From contig CP094243.1 of the NCBI GenBank assembly GCA_022749655.1, positions 3,534,001-3,598,000 on the forward strand: a stretch of DNA of 64,000 nt, read 5' to 3'. This stretch comes from Xanthomonas phaseoli pv. phaseoli. Its GTDB lineage: Bacteria > Pseudomonadota > Gammaproteobacteria > Xanthomonadales > Xanthomonadaceae. The notes below the pieces were generated by a model, which had not been told where the DNA came from, did not search any database, and saw only the letters and a list, made by a program, of their open reading frames with translations. Position numbers and translations under genes: made by a program. Positions 15,784-25,906 of this stretch are shown piece by piece (the stretch's first letter is position 1; each line of letters starts with the position of its first letter).

Positions 15784-18637
15784 TTAGCGCGCGCGCCGCT
15801 CCAGCAATTGCGCCACCCGCCGCTCCAGCTCGATGGCCTGGAAGGGCTTGGTCAACACCTCCATGCCATCGTCCAGCTGGCCCGCGCCCACCGCGGCACT
15901 GGCCGCATAGCCGGTGACGAACAGCACCGGCAGTGCAGGACGCGATTGCCGCCCGGCATCGGCAACCTGGCGCCCGTTGAGGCCGCCGGTGAGGCCGACG
16001 TCGGTCACCAGCACATCGATGTGCTCTTGCGAGCGCAAGCGCTCCACCGCCGCACTGCCCTCGGCGGTTTCGATCACCCGGTAGCCGGCCTCGGTGAGCA
16101 CTTCGGAGATCAAGACACGAATCGCGGTCTCGTCCTCCACCAACAGCACCGTGCGACTGTGCGCAGCACTGCGCTGCAGCGGCGCATCCGCAGGTGCCAC
16201 CTCGCCCTGCGCCAGCACGCCGGTGAAGCGCGGCAGGTACAAGGCCATGGTGGTGCCTACACCCACCTCCGAATCGATGCGTACATGCCCGCCGGATTGG
16301 CGGGTGAACCATAGATCATCGACAGGCCCAACCCGGTGCCCTGGCCGATGGGCTTGGTGGTGAAAAACGGTTCGAACACCTTGGACATGACTTCTGCAGT
16401 CATGCCGGTTCCGGTGTCCTGCACGCTCAGGCACACGTAATCGCCAGGCGGCAGATCCAGCTGCTGGGCAGCGGCGGCATCCAGCGCGCGGTTGTGCAGA
16501 CTGATGGTGAGCTGCCCACCATCGGGCATGGCATCGCGCGCGTTGATGCAGAGATTGAGCAGCGCGTTTTCCAGCTGCGGCGCATCCACCAGCACCTGCC
16601 ACGCCTGGTCCGCCGGATGCAGCTGCAGCGCGATCGACGGTCCCAGCGTGCGCGCAATGATGTCGTGCATGCCGCGCACCAGCGCCTCCACATCCAGTGC
16701 GGTGGGCGCCAACGTCTGCCGGCGCGAAAACGCCAGCAGCCGCTGGGTCAGTGCGGTGGCGCGCGCCGCGCTGGATTGCGCCATTTCCACATAGCGCTCC
16801 AGCCGGTCGTACTTGCCCTGTTCGATGCGCGTCTGCAAGCAGTTCCAGGCCGACACTGATGGCGGTGAGCAGATTGTTGAAATCGTGCGCCAGCCCGCCG
16901 GTCAGCTGCCCCACCGCCTCCATCTTTTGGCTTTGACGCAGCTTCTCTTCGGCCAGCAACAACGCCGCGCTGCGTTCGCGCACGCTCTTCCAGCGTCTCG
17001 GTGAGTTGCCGCAGCTGCTCTTCGGCCACGCGTTTGTCGGTGATGTCGGCAGAGGTGCCGAACCATTCGGCGATCTGCTCGCGCTCATCCAGCAACGGAA
17101 TCGCGCGCATCAAGGTCCAGCCCACCTGCCCATCTGCGCCGAGCACCCGGTATTCCACATCCACACCGGACTTGGCGGCAGTCGCCTGCGCAAGCGCTTG
17201 CGCCAATCGCGCGCGGTCGTCCGGGTGCACCATCGCCTGCCAGTCGGGCGTGGCCGACACCGCGTCGCTCAGCACGCCGTCGCCCACCAATTGGCGCAAG
17301 TCGCGCCAGTGGGCACTGGCGGAAAAAATCGATTGCGATGACGCGCGTACCAGTGCGTCCAGGCGCCGCTCGCTCTTTTGCAGCGCCTCGCTGGCCAGCC
17401 GCTCGGCGGTACGGTCGCGCAACACCTTGACGAACCCGATCGCCTCGCCGGTTTCTTCGCGCAACACCATCAGCGAGCCATTGGCCCAAAACCGCTCGCC
17501 GGATTTGCGCACGTGCCAACGCTCGTCCATGCCGCTGCCGCTTTCCAGTGCGGCAGCGGCCTCGATCAGCATCTGCCGCTGCTCGACGTCTTCCGGGGTA
17601 AAGGTACGTTGCAGCGTTTCCCCGAGCATCTCGGCCTCGCTCCAGCCCAGGATGCGCCGCGCGCCTTCGTTCCACGACGTCACCCGCCCGTGCATATCGG
17701 TGGCGATGATGGCGTAGTCCATCACGCTGTCCAGGATCTGCCGGTTGCGCACTTCGGCTTCGCGCACCGCGCGTTCCAGGCTGATGCGGTCGGTGATGTC
17801 CAGGCCCTGCACGAAGATGCCGGAGATGGTGCCATCGGCGCCTGCGATCGGCTGATAGACCAGATCCAGCAAGCGCCGCTCGGTGGGACCACCGGGCACG
17901 GCTTGCACGTTGTACGGCAGCGCATTGGCCGAAAACGCGCGCCCGGACCGGTACACCTCGTCCAGTCGGCGCACATGTCCCTGTTCCACCGCATCCGGCA
18001 GCGCCTCGGCCAACGGCCGCCCGATGACGTCGCGGTGGCCGATCAGACGCGAATAACACGGGTTGGCGAACTCCACCCGATGCTGCGGCCCGCTCAGGAA
18101 GGCCATGAACATCGGCGCCTGCTCGAACAGGCGGATCAGGCGCTCGTGTTCGTCGGCCAGCCGCGCCTGCGCCAGCTTGCGCGCGGTGACTTCATTGGTG
18201 ACGCAGAAGGCGCCGCCCACCCGGCCATCGTCCAGATAGATCGGCGAGAACGAGAACGTCCACCAGGTCTGCTCCGGCACGCCGTAGCGGTTCATGCCGA
18301 TCGGCACTTCCTCAAAGCGCGATGCCTGGCCGACGAATGCCGCCTCGATCGGCTCGCGCACCGCTTCCCAGGCATCGGCCCACAACACACGCAACGGCGC
18401 GCCCAGCGCCTGCGCCTGGCGCGGCCCCAGGATCGGCGTGTAGGCGTCGTTGTAGAAAAAGGTCAGCGCATCGCCCCACACCACATACATGCTTTCGGGC
18501 GAACCCAGCATCAGATCGACCGCGTTGCGCAATGGCGATGGCCACTGAGCGGTGGGTCCCAGCGGGCTGGCCGCCCAGTCGTGGCTGCGCACCGCCTGCG
18601 CCATGACGCTGTTGCCGTGCGGAAATTCCGTATTCAT
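15784..18637 (-). CDS. Multi-PAS hybrid histidine kinase / response regulator (frame broken three times)
   Basis: A large sensor kinase. It starts MNTEFPHGNSVMAQ and has about four PAS/PAC units (for example APMFMAFLSGPQHRVEFANP, ILDSVMDYAIIATDMHGRVT), a phosphoacceptor helix (GGLAHDFNNLL), a HATPase ([26 protein letters not shown]) and a C-terminal receiver (VLVTDVGLTGGLNG). The reading frame changes near 16978-16984 (one base gained or two lost), at 16837-16838 (one base gained) and at 16307-16308 (one lost). Repaired, it is about 950 residues. It is related to the kinase at 11453-13563. Three breaks could mean real decay, but matching breaks in essential genes nearby suggest read errors. 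Confidence 0.82.
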
Positions 18638-19078
18638 GCAGGACGTCCCTGCATTGCGGCCACACGCAGGTCGCCGTTCCAGCACGCACCATGCACGACC
18701 GCGAGGTCGCCTGCTGCGCGCTTCTCCATCACCCATCCGTACATCATGTCCAACCGTTGAAAAGACCAGATCGCCGCAACCCATGACGCATCGGCAACAC
18801 AGGAGCCGCGCGTCCTCGCCCATCATCTGGCCTATGGCAGGTGGCGTCCAGCCACTCCCGGAGGCGGCGACTGAACCAGGCAGCTTCCACGCCTGCGTGT
18901 GCGGCAGCGCGCAGCCTACGCCACGGCCGGTACGGCCGTCGACCTGCGCGCAAGGGGTTTTGCCGTCATCGGGCTGCACAGCAGCGCGGGATCGCCCTGG
19001 CAGCCAGGCCGCCGGGCGCGCGCGTTGCCGCGCAGCATCGAGCGCCATGCCGCACTGCAGGAGACGTAACATTGCCCG
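18638..19078. other. Divergent intergenic region, no gene recognised
   Basis: Region between the divergent starts of the hybrid kinase and the MarR gene. It should hold both promoters, but no sequence resembles a consensus pair strongly enough to name. Short frames here have Arg/Pro/Ala-rich shadow composition. GCAGGAGACG at 19057-19067 could serve the MarR start. Confidence 0.5.
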
Positions 19079-19573
19079 ATGGCTCCAGGGCAACGCACGG
19101 TCTTACAGATGCTTGATCAGAATGAACTCATCCATCCGCAGGCTGCGGTCGCGCCGGGGTATCTGGCCAACCATGCGGCGCGGGTCTTCAACCGTTTGGT
19201 CGACGCCGAACTGCGGCCGCACGGCGTGTCGCTGGCGCTGATTGCTCCGATCATGCTGCTGTCCTGGAAAGGCCCGATGCTGCAGCGCGACCTGGTCATC
19301 GCCTCGGCCGTGAAGCAGCCGGCCATGGTGGCACTGCTGGACAAGCTGGAGGGACTGAAGCTCATCAAGCGCACCCCGACCCCGCAGGATCGCCGCGCCG
19401 CGCTGGTGGCGCTCACCGCCCGCGGGCGCAAGATTGCCGAACTAGGCGGCCGTGCGCTGCTGGGGATGAACGCAGTGGCGCTGGAAGGCTTTTCCGCCGA
19501 CGAGGTGCAGCAGACCGTCGCACTGATGCATCGGCTGATCGCGAACATGGAGCGTCACGGCCAGGACGTGTAA
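19079..19573 (+). CDS. MarR-family transcriptional regulator
   Basis: About 164 residues (154 if ATG 19109 is used). The winged helix-turn-helix is visible: LQRDLVIASAVKQPAMVALL (recognition helix), then the wing KLIKRTPTPQDRRAALVALT with the conserved D-R-R. Such dimeric regulators repress drug- or aromatic-responsive genes and release DNA on ligand binding. It sits 36 bases before an FAD monooxygenase. A perfect 7+7 inverted repeat overlaps its stop codon and may be its operator. The start is uncertain because neither ATG has an ideal ribosome site. Confidence 0.85.
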   Translation: MAPGQRTVLQMLDQNELIHPQAAVAPGYLANHAARVFNRLVDAELRPHGVSLALIAPIMLLSWKGPMLQRDLVIASAVKQPAMVALLDKLEGLKLIKRTPTPQDRRAALVALTARGRKIAELGGRALLGMNAVALEGFSADEVQQTVALMHRLIANMERHGQDV

Positions 19574-19589
19574 TATCACGCCTGATATT
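19572..19589. promoter_or_regulatory. Candidate MarR operator palindrome
   Basis: AATATCA-CGCC-TGATATT, a perfect 7-bp inverted repeat with a 4-base spacer. It is AT-rich in a GC-rich neighbourhood and lies between the MarR stop and the monooxygenase start at 19610. MarR proteins bind such palindromes of about 16-20 bp. It could also be a weak hairpin. No T-run follows, which argues against a terminator. Confidence 0.45.
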
Positions 19590-19609
19590 TCATGCCCTGG
19601 GTGACTGCA

Positions 19610-20799
19610 ATGCCGCGTCGCATCCTCATCACCGGCGCCAGCATCGCCGGCAACACTGCCGCCTGGACACTCGCCCATCGTGGCTTCGATGTCACCGTGG
19701 TGGAACGCGCCAGCCGGTTTCGCGATGGCGGCCAGAACATCGATGTGCGTGGTGTCGGCCGAGAGGTGCTGCAACGCATGGGCCTGGAACAGGCCGCGCT
19801 GGCCCAGGGAACCGGCGAAGAAGGCACCGCCTGGATCGATGCGCAGGGCCAGGCCGTCGCCACCTTCAAGACCGAAGACGTCGATGGCGATGGCCCCACC
19901 GCCGAACTGGAGATCCTGCGCGGCGATCTGGCCCGCCTGCTCTACGATGCCGCGCGCAGCCATGTGGCATACCGTTTCGGCGACCGCATCGCCAGCATCC
20001 AAGACGCTGCCGGCAGCGATGCCGCAACCGTCACCTTCGAAAGCGGATGCAGCGAACGCTTCGACGCAGTGATCGTCGCCGAAGGCGTGGGCTCTTCGAC
20101 GCGCGAACGGGTCTTCCCGGGGAAAACGATCCGCGCTGGATGGACCTGACCATCGCCTACTTCACCATCCCGCGCAGCGCCGACGACGACCGGTTGTGGC
20201 GTTGGTACCACACCACCGGCGGGCGCAGCATCTCGTTGCGCCCCGACCGGCACGGCACCACGCGCGCCATGCTCTCGCTGCAGAAACCACCCGAAGGCGA
20301 ACAGGGCTGGAGCATCGACGCCCAGAAGGCCTACCTGCACGAGCGCTTTGCCGATGCCGGGTGGCAGGCGGCGCGCGTGCTCGATGGCATGCACGGCACC
20401 GACGATTTCTACTTCGATGCCCTGCGCCAGGTACGCATGCCGCGCTGGCACAGCGGCCGCACCGTGCTTACCGGCGATGCGGCCTGGTGCGCGACGCCAT
20501 TGGCCGGGATCGGGGCCACCCTGGCAGTGACCGGCGCGTATGTGCTGGCCAACGAAATCGTCCAGGCCGACACTCTGGACGCAGCCTTCGCTGCCTACGC
20601 CAGCGCCATGCGTCCGATGGTCGACCAGGCACAGGGCGTGCCGAAGATCGGCCCGCGCCTGATGAACCCGCATAGCCGGCTCGGCATCCATCTGCTGCAT
20701 GGCGCGCTCAAACTCGCCAGCCAGCCAAGCGTGCAGAACCTCGCTGCAAAGTGGATGACGCCGGCGATCAAGGCGCCGGATCTCTCGCGTTACCCCTAA
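19610..20799 (+). CDS. FAD-dependent monooxygenase (frame broken)
   Basis: The N-terminus has the Rossmann FAD motif ILITGASIAGNTAAW and VTVVERA. The middle has the DAVIVAEGVGS segment and the C-terminal part the second FAD motif TVLTGDAAWCATPLAGIG, as in TetX/PHBH-type aromatic hydroxylases. The frame breaks in the GGGG run at 20119-20122: one extra G joins ERVFPG to ENDPRWMDLTIAYF and gives a protein of about 396 residues. ATG 19610 is preferred over 19592 because GGGTGA precedes it. Gene order suggests control by the adjacent MarR protein, possibly in detoxification of an aromatic or antibiotic; the substrate is unknown. Confidence 0.87.
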
Positions 20800-21069
20800 G
20801 CGCCCTTGACACGTACCGGTGCGCCAAGCGCGGCAGCACGGCACGCGCGCGCGAGGAGATCGCGCGGCACGCATCGAAAGCCCACGGCACCTGAACCGGC
20901 AGACGCTGCGGCTTCAGTTTCAAAGCTAGAGGTCGCTAACGAACACGCCGAGACACCACTGCAGGGGCGGGCGTTGCGCTGGCTCCTGCGGTGTCGCGTG
21001 CGTATTCGTCTCCCTGCAGTTGCCGGGACTCCCCGCTCTTCCGCCAGTCGGAACACCGATCGAACCCCT

Positions 21070-23181
21070 ATGCATTTCTTCCCGAATCTGCGCATTGGAC
21101 AGCGCCTGGCCCTTGGCTTTCTCGCGATCATCCTGTTGATGGTGATCCTGACCGTGGTCGGCATCCAACGCGTTCGCAGCATCGACCAGCAACTCACCGC
21201 CATCAACGAGGTCAACAGCGTCAAGCAACGCTATGCGATCAACTTCCGTGGCAGCGTCCACGACCGCGCGATCGCTCTGCGCGATGTCGTGCTGATGGAC
21301 GACCCCGCGAACCGCCACGCCGCCGAACAATCGATCGACAAGCTCGCGGCCGATTACGCCCGCGCTGCGCAACCGCTGGACGACATGATCGCCAACTCGA
21401 CCGATGCGAAAGAGAAGGACATTCTCCAGCAGATCAAGGCCATCGAGCAACGCACCCTGCCGCTGATCGCGCAAGTGCGCGCGTTCCGCGATGCGGCCGA
21501 CAAGGCGCAGGCAGAACAGCACCTGCTGCAGCAAGCGCGCCCGGCCTTCATCGCCTGGCTGGCCAGCATCAATGCCTTCATCGACCTGCAGGAAACCAAA
21601 AATCGCCAAGCCGCGAAGCAGGCCGTTGCCACCGCGCGCGGCTTCGCGATGTTGATGGTGATGTCCACCGTCATCGCCCTGCTGTTGGGCGCCGGCATCG
21701 CGTTCCAGCTCACACGCAGTGTGGTGCTGCCGCTGCGCCAGTCGCTGCGCCTTGCCCAGCGCATCAACGACGGCGACCTGCGCAGTCAGGACGCAACGAC
21801 CGGCAACGACGAATCCGGGCAACTGCTGCGCGCCATGCAGCAGATGCAGCGGCGCCTGCAGGAGGTGATCTCCGCGCAACGCAGCATGGCCGCGCGCCAC
21901 GACGCCGGCGAAATCAGCTATCGCACCGACGCGCAGCTTTTTCCCGGCGAGTACGGCGACATGGTGCAAGACACCAACGCACTCGTGCACGCCCACGTGC
22001 AGACCCAGTTGCGCATGACCGAGGTCATGGGCAACTACGCGATCGGCGATCTTACCCAGGACATCGAGCAGTATCCCGGCGAAAAATCCGCCATCACCGC
22101 CACCATGCAGCAGGTCAAGCGCAACCTGCAGGCCATCAGCGCGCAGATCCAGGAACTGACCCAGGCCGCCTGCGCCGGCGACTTCGCGCAACGCGGTCAG
22201 CCGAAAAAGTTCGAGCACGATTTTCGCCTGATGGTGGAAAACCTCAACACCATGATGGCCACCTCCGACACCAACCTGGCCAGCTTCTCCGAGCTGCTGC
22301 GTGCGATCGCCGAGGGCGACCTGACCGTGCGCATGTCCGGCAACTTCCACGGCGTGTTCGCCTCCGTGCGTGACGATGCCAACAGCACCGTGCACCGCCT
22401 CACCGACATCGTCACCCGCATCCAGACAACCTCCAACAGCATCAGTTTCGCCGCAGAAGATATCGCCAGCGGCAATCAGGAGCTGGCGCAGCGTAGCGAA
22501 CAACAGGCCGCCAGCCTCGAAGAAACTGCCGCCTCGATGGAAGAGCTGACTTCTACCGTCAGGCAGAATGCCGAGCACGCCACGCGCGCCAACCAGCTCG
22601 CGCGCGGCGCCGCCGCCATCGCCTCGGACGGTCGCGACGTGGTCGGCCAGGTGATTGAACAGATGTCCGGCATCGAGGCCTCGTCCAGGCGCATCGCCGA
22701 CATCATTTCGGTCATCGACGGCATCGCCTTCCAGACCAACATCCTGGCCCTCAACGCCGCGGTCGAAGCTGCGCGCGCCGGCGAACAGGGCCGCGGCTTC
22801 GCCGTCGTCGCATCGGAAGTACGCACGCTCTCGCACCGCTCCTCGGATGCAGCAAAAGAAATCAAGCGGCTCATCGAGGACTCCGTACAACGCGTCGCCG
22901 AGGGCTCCACCCTCGTGCGCACCGCCGGCACCACCATGGGCGAAGTCGTCACCAGCGTCCAACATGTCACCGACATCATGGCCCACATCTCCGCCGCCTC
23001 GCAGGAACAGGCCGGCGGTATCGAACAGGTCAATCGCACCATTGCGCAGATGGACGAGACCACACAACACAATGTGCGCCTGGTCGAAGCCGCCAGCACC
23101 GCTGCGCATGCGTTGGAGCAGCACTCCACGCAACTCACCCGCGCAGTGGAAGTCTTCAAGGTCAAAGCAACGCTGCTGTGA
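21070..23181 (+). CDS. Methyl-accepting chemotaxis protein
   Basis: A 703-residue transmembrane chemoreceptor. Helix 1 is at residues 13-31, followed by a periplasmic four-helix-bundle sensor (32-190), helix 2 near 195-215, then HAMP-like units ([20 protein letters not shown] and a second set before residue 400), and the signalling domain with the conserved tip [20 protein letters not shown]. Glutamate/glutamine-rich helices flank the tip as methylation sites. The frame is open upstream to 20806, but [17 protein letters not shown] is the natural start for this family. The ligand cannot be inferred. Confidence 0.93.
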   Translation: MHFFPNLRIGQRLALGFLAIILLMVILTVVGIQRVRSIDQQLTAINEVNSVKQRYAINFRGSVHDRAIALRDVVLMDDPANRHAAEQSIDKLAADYARAAQPLDDMIANSTDAKEKDILQQIKAIEQRTLPLIAQVRAFRDAADKAQAEQHLLQQARPAFIAWLASINAFIDLQETKNRQAAKQAVATARGFAMLMVMSTVIALLLGAGIAFQLTRSVVLPLRQSLRLAQRINDGDLRSQDATTGNDESGQLLRAMQQMQRRLQEVISAQRSMAARHDAGEISYRTDAQLFPGEYGDMVQDTNALVHAHVQTQLRMTEVMGNYAIGDLTQDIEQYPGEKSAITATMQQVKRNLQAISAQIQELTQAACAGDFAQRGQPKKFEHDFRLMVENLNTMMATSDTNLASFSELLRAIAEGDLTVRMSGNFHGVFASVRDDANSTVHRLTDIVTRIQTTSNSISFAAEDIASGNQELAQRSEQQAASLEETAASMEELTSTVRQNAEHATRANQLARGAAAIASDGRDVVGQVIEQMSGIEASSRRIADIISVIDGIAFQTNILALNAAVEAARAGEQGRGFAVVASEVRTLSHRSSDAAKEIKRLIEDSVQRVAEGSTLVRTAGTTMGEVVTSVQHVTDIMAHISAASQEQAGGIEQVNRTIAQMDETTQHNVRLVEAASTAAHALEQHSTQLTRAVEVFKVKATLL

Positions 23182-23254
23182 GCCCGCACGAATAGGGTTC
23201 GATGCACACACAGCGGTTGCGGCGATCGTCTGGGCTTGGACTTAGCGCAGGCGC

Positions 23255-23376
23255 CTATTTGGCGGAAAACAGGCCATCCTGCCGCGGCGGATAGATCAGA
23301 TCGCGCCCAGCCGGGCGCGCATCGGCGTTCAACTGATGCGGCTGCACCGCGGTGTCGCCAAGAATGTGCAGCACCT
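23255..23376 (-). pseudogene. C-terminal fragment of an unknown gene split by IS3
   Basis: Thirty-eight codons (start [18 protein letters not shown], end RQDGLFSAK) plus a stop at 23255-23257. The fragment ends exactly at the left boundary of the IS3 element. If the IS and one ACCT copy are removed, it continues in frame from the fragment at 25907-26322. Codon use here is GC-rich, unlike the AT-richer N-terminal half. I do not recognise the protein family. Confidence 0.6.
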
Positions 23377-23445
23377 GGGTAATCCCCCGCCCATTAGCAG
23401 ACGCCAGAAGTGGAATTTTCTCGTCCCCTTTCCCGAGGAGGTTCC

Positions 23446-23712
23446 ATGAAGAAGTCCCGCTTTACCGACAGCCAGATCATCGCCGTGCTCAAGCAGGCCC
23501 AGGCCGGTGCGCCCGTGCCGGAGCTGTGCCGCGAGCACGGCATCAGCTCGGCCACGTTCTACAAGTGGCGCAGCAAGTTCGGCGGCATGGACGTGTCCAT
23601 GGTCGCGCGCATGAAGGAGCTGGAGGAGGAGAACCGCCGGCTCAAGAAGATGTACGCCGAGGCGCAGCTCAGTACCGACCTGCTGAAGGAAGCGCTCGCA
23701 AAAAAATGGTGA
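23446..23712 (+). CDS. IS3-family transposase OrfA
   Basis: An 88-residue protein with a helix-turn-helix ([40 protein letters not shown]) and a C-terminal leucine-zipper-like coil ([20 protein letters not shown]), the standard OrfA plan for DNA-end recognition and multimerisation. A strong GAGGAGG ribosome site lies 6 bases before ATG 23446. A run of seven A at 23700-23706 near its end is a plausible -1 slippage site for making the OrfAB fusion transposase. Confidence 0.93.
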   Translation: MKKSRFTDSQIIAVLKQAQAGAPVPELCREHGISSATFYKWRSKFGGMDVSMVARMKELEEENRRLKKMYAEAQLSTDLLKEALAKKW

Positions 23713-23786
23713 GGCCATCTCAGCGACGCGAGATGGCCCAATCGGCGGTCACGAGCGGGCGCACGAACATCCGCCACGCCTGCCAG

Positions 23787-25114
23787 GAGCGTGTGCAGAA
23801 TTTTGTGTAACCGTGGTTTGGGTTACCGCTGAGGAAGTCGCCCCTCGAACTGGATCGTAAAGCGGTTCAGCGCAGCCTTCCAGTCGCGGATCGGCAGCGT
23901 CCATTTCTTGGTGATGTTGCGCAGAGCCAGGTAGAACAGTTTCATCAAGGCTTCGTCGCTGGGGAACGCGCCGCGGTTCTTGGTCAGCTTGCGCAGGCTC
24001 ATGTTGACCGACTCGATGGCGTTGGTCGTATAGATCACCTTGCGGATCTCCGGTGGGTAGTCGAAGAACGGGATCAGTCGTGACCAATTGCGCCGCCATG
24101 ACTGGCTGATGGGCGGGTACTGGGCGTCCCACTTGGCCTCGAACTCGGTCAGTGCCTGCTCGGCCTCCTCGACGGTGGCGCAGGCGTAAATGCGCTTGAG
24201 ATCGGCGGCAACCTCGGCGCGGCGTTTCCACGAGACGTAGTTCAGGCTGTGCCGCACCATGTGCACGATGCACAGCTGCACGGTGGTCTGCGGGAACACC
24301 GCCTCGATCGCCTCGGGAAACCCCTTCAGGCCATCGACGCAGGCAATGAAGATGTCCTGCACCCCGCGGTTGCGTAGCTCCGTCACGACTTGCAGCCAAA
24401 ACTTGGCACCCTCGGCCTGCGCCAGCCATAGGCCCAGCACTTCCTTCTCGCCGCCCATGGTGATGCCGATGGCCAGGTACACCGCCTTGACCCGCACCGC
24501 GCCCTCGCGCACTTTGACGTGGATGCAGTCCAGATAGACGATCGGATAGACCGGATCCAGTGGCCGCGCCTGCCACGCCTTGACCTCCTCGACGACCGCA
24601 TCGGTGACTGAGGAAATCAGACTCGGCGACACCTCGGTGCCGTACATCTCCTCCAGGTGCGACTGGATCTCGCGCACGGTCATGCCGCGCGCGTACAACG
24701 ACAAGATCTTGTCATCGAAGCCGGCCCAGCGGGTCTGGTGCTTGGGGATCAGCTGTGGCGCGAAGCTGCCGTGGCGATCACGCGGAATCTCGATCGGCAG
24801 CTCGCCGAACTCGCCCTTGAGCGTCTTGCGGCTGCGTCCGTTGCGCGTGTTGCCGGCCGCGTTGGCGACCGGCTCATGCTTGTCATGACCGAGGTGTTCG
24901 GTCATCTCCGCGTCCAGCGCCCGCTCCACCAACCGCTTGGTCAGCTGCTTGAGCAGGCCGTTCTCGCCGATCAGATCCTCGGGTTTGGTGTAGTTGACCA
25001 ACAGGCTGCTAAGCAGCTCGTCGGGTACCTCATGTGTGCGTGGGCTCATGGTGTCTCCGGGTTAGGTGGCAGTCTCCTGCCTGTGGCCCGGTTACACAAA
25101 ATCTAGGACACGCC
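23787..25114 (-). mobile_element. IS256-family insertion sequence
   Basis: About 1.33 kb with one transposase gene. Terminal inverted repeats of about 25 bases: left GAGCGTGTGCAG then AATTTTGTGTAACC; right, read inward, GGCGTGTCCTAG then ATTTTGTGTAACC. The outer ends differ by one base of length. The 8-bp CCTGCCAG occurs on both sides (23779-23786 and 25115-25122), the target duplication size of this family. It lies inside orfB of the IS3 element and so arrived later. Confidence 0.9.
23823..25049 (-). CDS. IS256 (Mutator-type) transposase
   Basis: A 408-residue intact transposase. The DDE residues sit in the expected Mutator contexts: Asp in VYLDCIHVKVREG, Asp in FIACVDGLKGFPEAI with the nearby C-x2-H (QLCIVHMVRHSLNYVSWK), and Glu in YTTNAIESVNMSLRK. 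The N-terminal DNA-binding part includes LLKQLTKRLVERALDAEM. It occupies nearly all of its element between the inverted repeats. No frame damage is seen, so the element may still be active. Confidence 0.95.
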   Translation of the reverse strand: MSPRTHEVPDELLSSLLVNYTKPEDLIGENGLLKQLTKRLVERALDAEMTEHLGHDKHEPVANAAGNTRNGRSRKTLKGEFGELPIEIPRDRHGSFAPQLIPKHQTRWAGFDDKILSLYARGMTVREIQSHLEEMYGTEVSPSLISSVTDAVVEEVKAWQARPLDPVYPIVYLDCIHVKVREGAVRVKAVYLAIGITMGGEKEVLGLWLAQAEGAKFWLQVVTELRNRGVQDIFIACVDGLKGFPEAIEAVFPQTTVQLCIVHMVRHSLNYVSWKRRAEVAADLKRIYACATVEEAEQALTEFEAKWDAQYPPISQSWRRNWSRLIPFFDYPPEIRKVIYTTNAIESVNMSLRKLTKNRGAFPSDEALMKLFYLALRNITKKWTLPIRDWKAALNRFTIQFEGRLPQR

Positions 25115-25906
25115 CCTGCCAGACCTTCGCGGTGAGCCAGACCTGCTTCCGCTACCAGGCCAAGGCCAGCGAGGAGAACGCCCGGATCGCCGACTGGCTG
25201 ATCCGCCTGACGACCGCCCATCGCGACTGGGGCTTTGGCCTGTGCTACCTGTACCTGCGCAACGTGAAGGGCTTTGGCTGGAATCACAAGCGGGTCTACC
25301 GGATCTACCGCGAGCTGGAGTTGAACCTGCGGATCAAGCCGAGGAAGCGGCTGGTGCGTGAGCGGCCCGAGCCTCTGGCGGTGCCGGAGGCTATCAACCA
25401 GGTCTGGTCGATGGACTTCATGCACGACCAGTTGGCCGACGGCCGCAGCTTCCGGCTGTTCAATGTGCTCGACGACTTCAATCGCGAGGGGCTGGGGATC
25501 GAGGTGGATCTGTCGCTGCCGTCAGCCCGTGTGATCCGATCGCTGGAGCAGATCATCGAGTGGCGCGGCAAGCCCGCCGTGATCCGCTGCGACAACGGCC
25601 CTGAATACATCAGTGGCGCGTTGCTGTCCTGGGCGCAGCGGCATGGCATCCGGGTCGAGCACATCCAGCCGGGCAAGCCACAGCAGAACGCCTACGTTGA
25701 ACGCTACAACCGCACCATCCGCTACGCTTGGCTCGCCCAAACCCTGTTCGACACCATCGACCAGGTGCAGGACAAAGCCACCCGCTGGCTATGGACGTAC
25801 AACCACGAGCGTCCGAATATGGCGCTCGGCGGCATCACGCCTGCCATGAAGTTGGCGATGGCCGCTTAGCTCCACTTCTGGCGACCGCTAAAAGTGGGGG
25901 ATTACC

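Larger units (their letters stand above)
23706..25869 (+). pseudogene. IS3-family transposase OrfB, split by IS256 insertion
   Basis: The 5' part (23706-23786: [18 protein letters not shown]) and the 3' part (from 25115: [14 protein letters not shown] onward) join in frame when the IS256 element and one 8-bp repeat are removed. The 3' part contains the rve integrase core: [10 protein letters not shown] (first Asp), [10 protein letters not shown] (second Asp) and the Glu in [14 protein letters not shown], ending [16 protein letters not shown]. All DDE residues are present, so only the insertion has disabled it. Confidence 0.9.
23377..25906 (+). mobile_element. IS3-family (IS407-group-like) insertion sequence, itself interrupted by IS256
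   Basis: Terminal inverted repeats match over about 35 bases: the left end begins GGTAATCCCCC (23378) and contains TTAGC and CGCCAGAAGTGG; the right end (reverse complement) begins GGTAATCCCCCACTTTTAGC and also ends CGCCAGAAGTGG. A 4-bp direct repeat ACCT lies at 23383-10 bases upstream, that is 23373-23376, and at 25907-25910. That is the target duplication size expected of this group and marks a simple insertion. The element carries orfA and orfB in -1 phase. orfB is split by a second element, so this copy should no longer move on its own. Confidence 0.88.

Noticed and set aside
20926..23211. A 761-codon open frame on the minus strand across the chemoreceptor gene
   Set aside because: It is the antisense shadow of the MCP. 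Its composition is His/Gly/Val/Leu-rich without motifs, while the plus-strand frame has clear MCP domains.
23182..23254. GGGTTCGATGC near 23196 as a possible second attachment site of the tRNA-Ser island
   Set aside because: Only a few bases match the T-arm and none of the acceptor stem, so it is not a real duplicate of the tRNA end.
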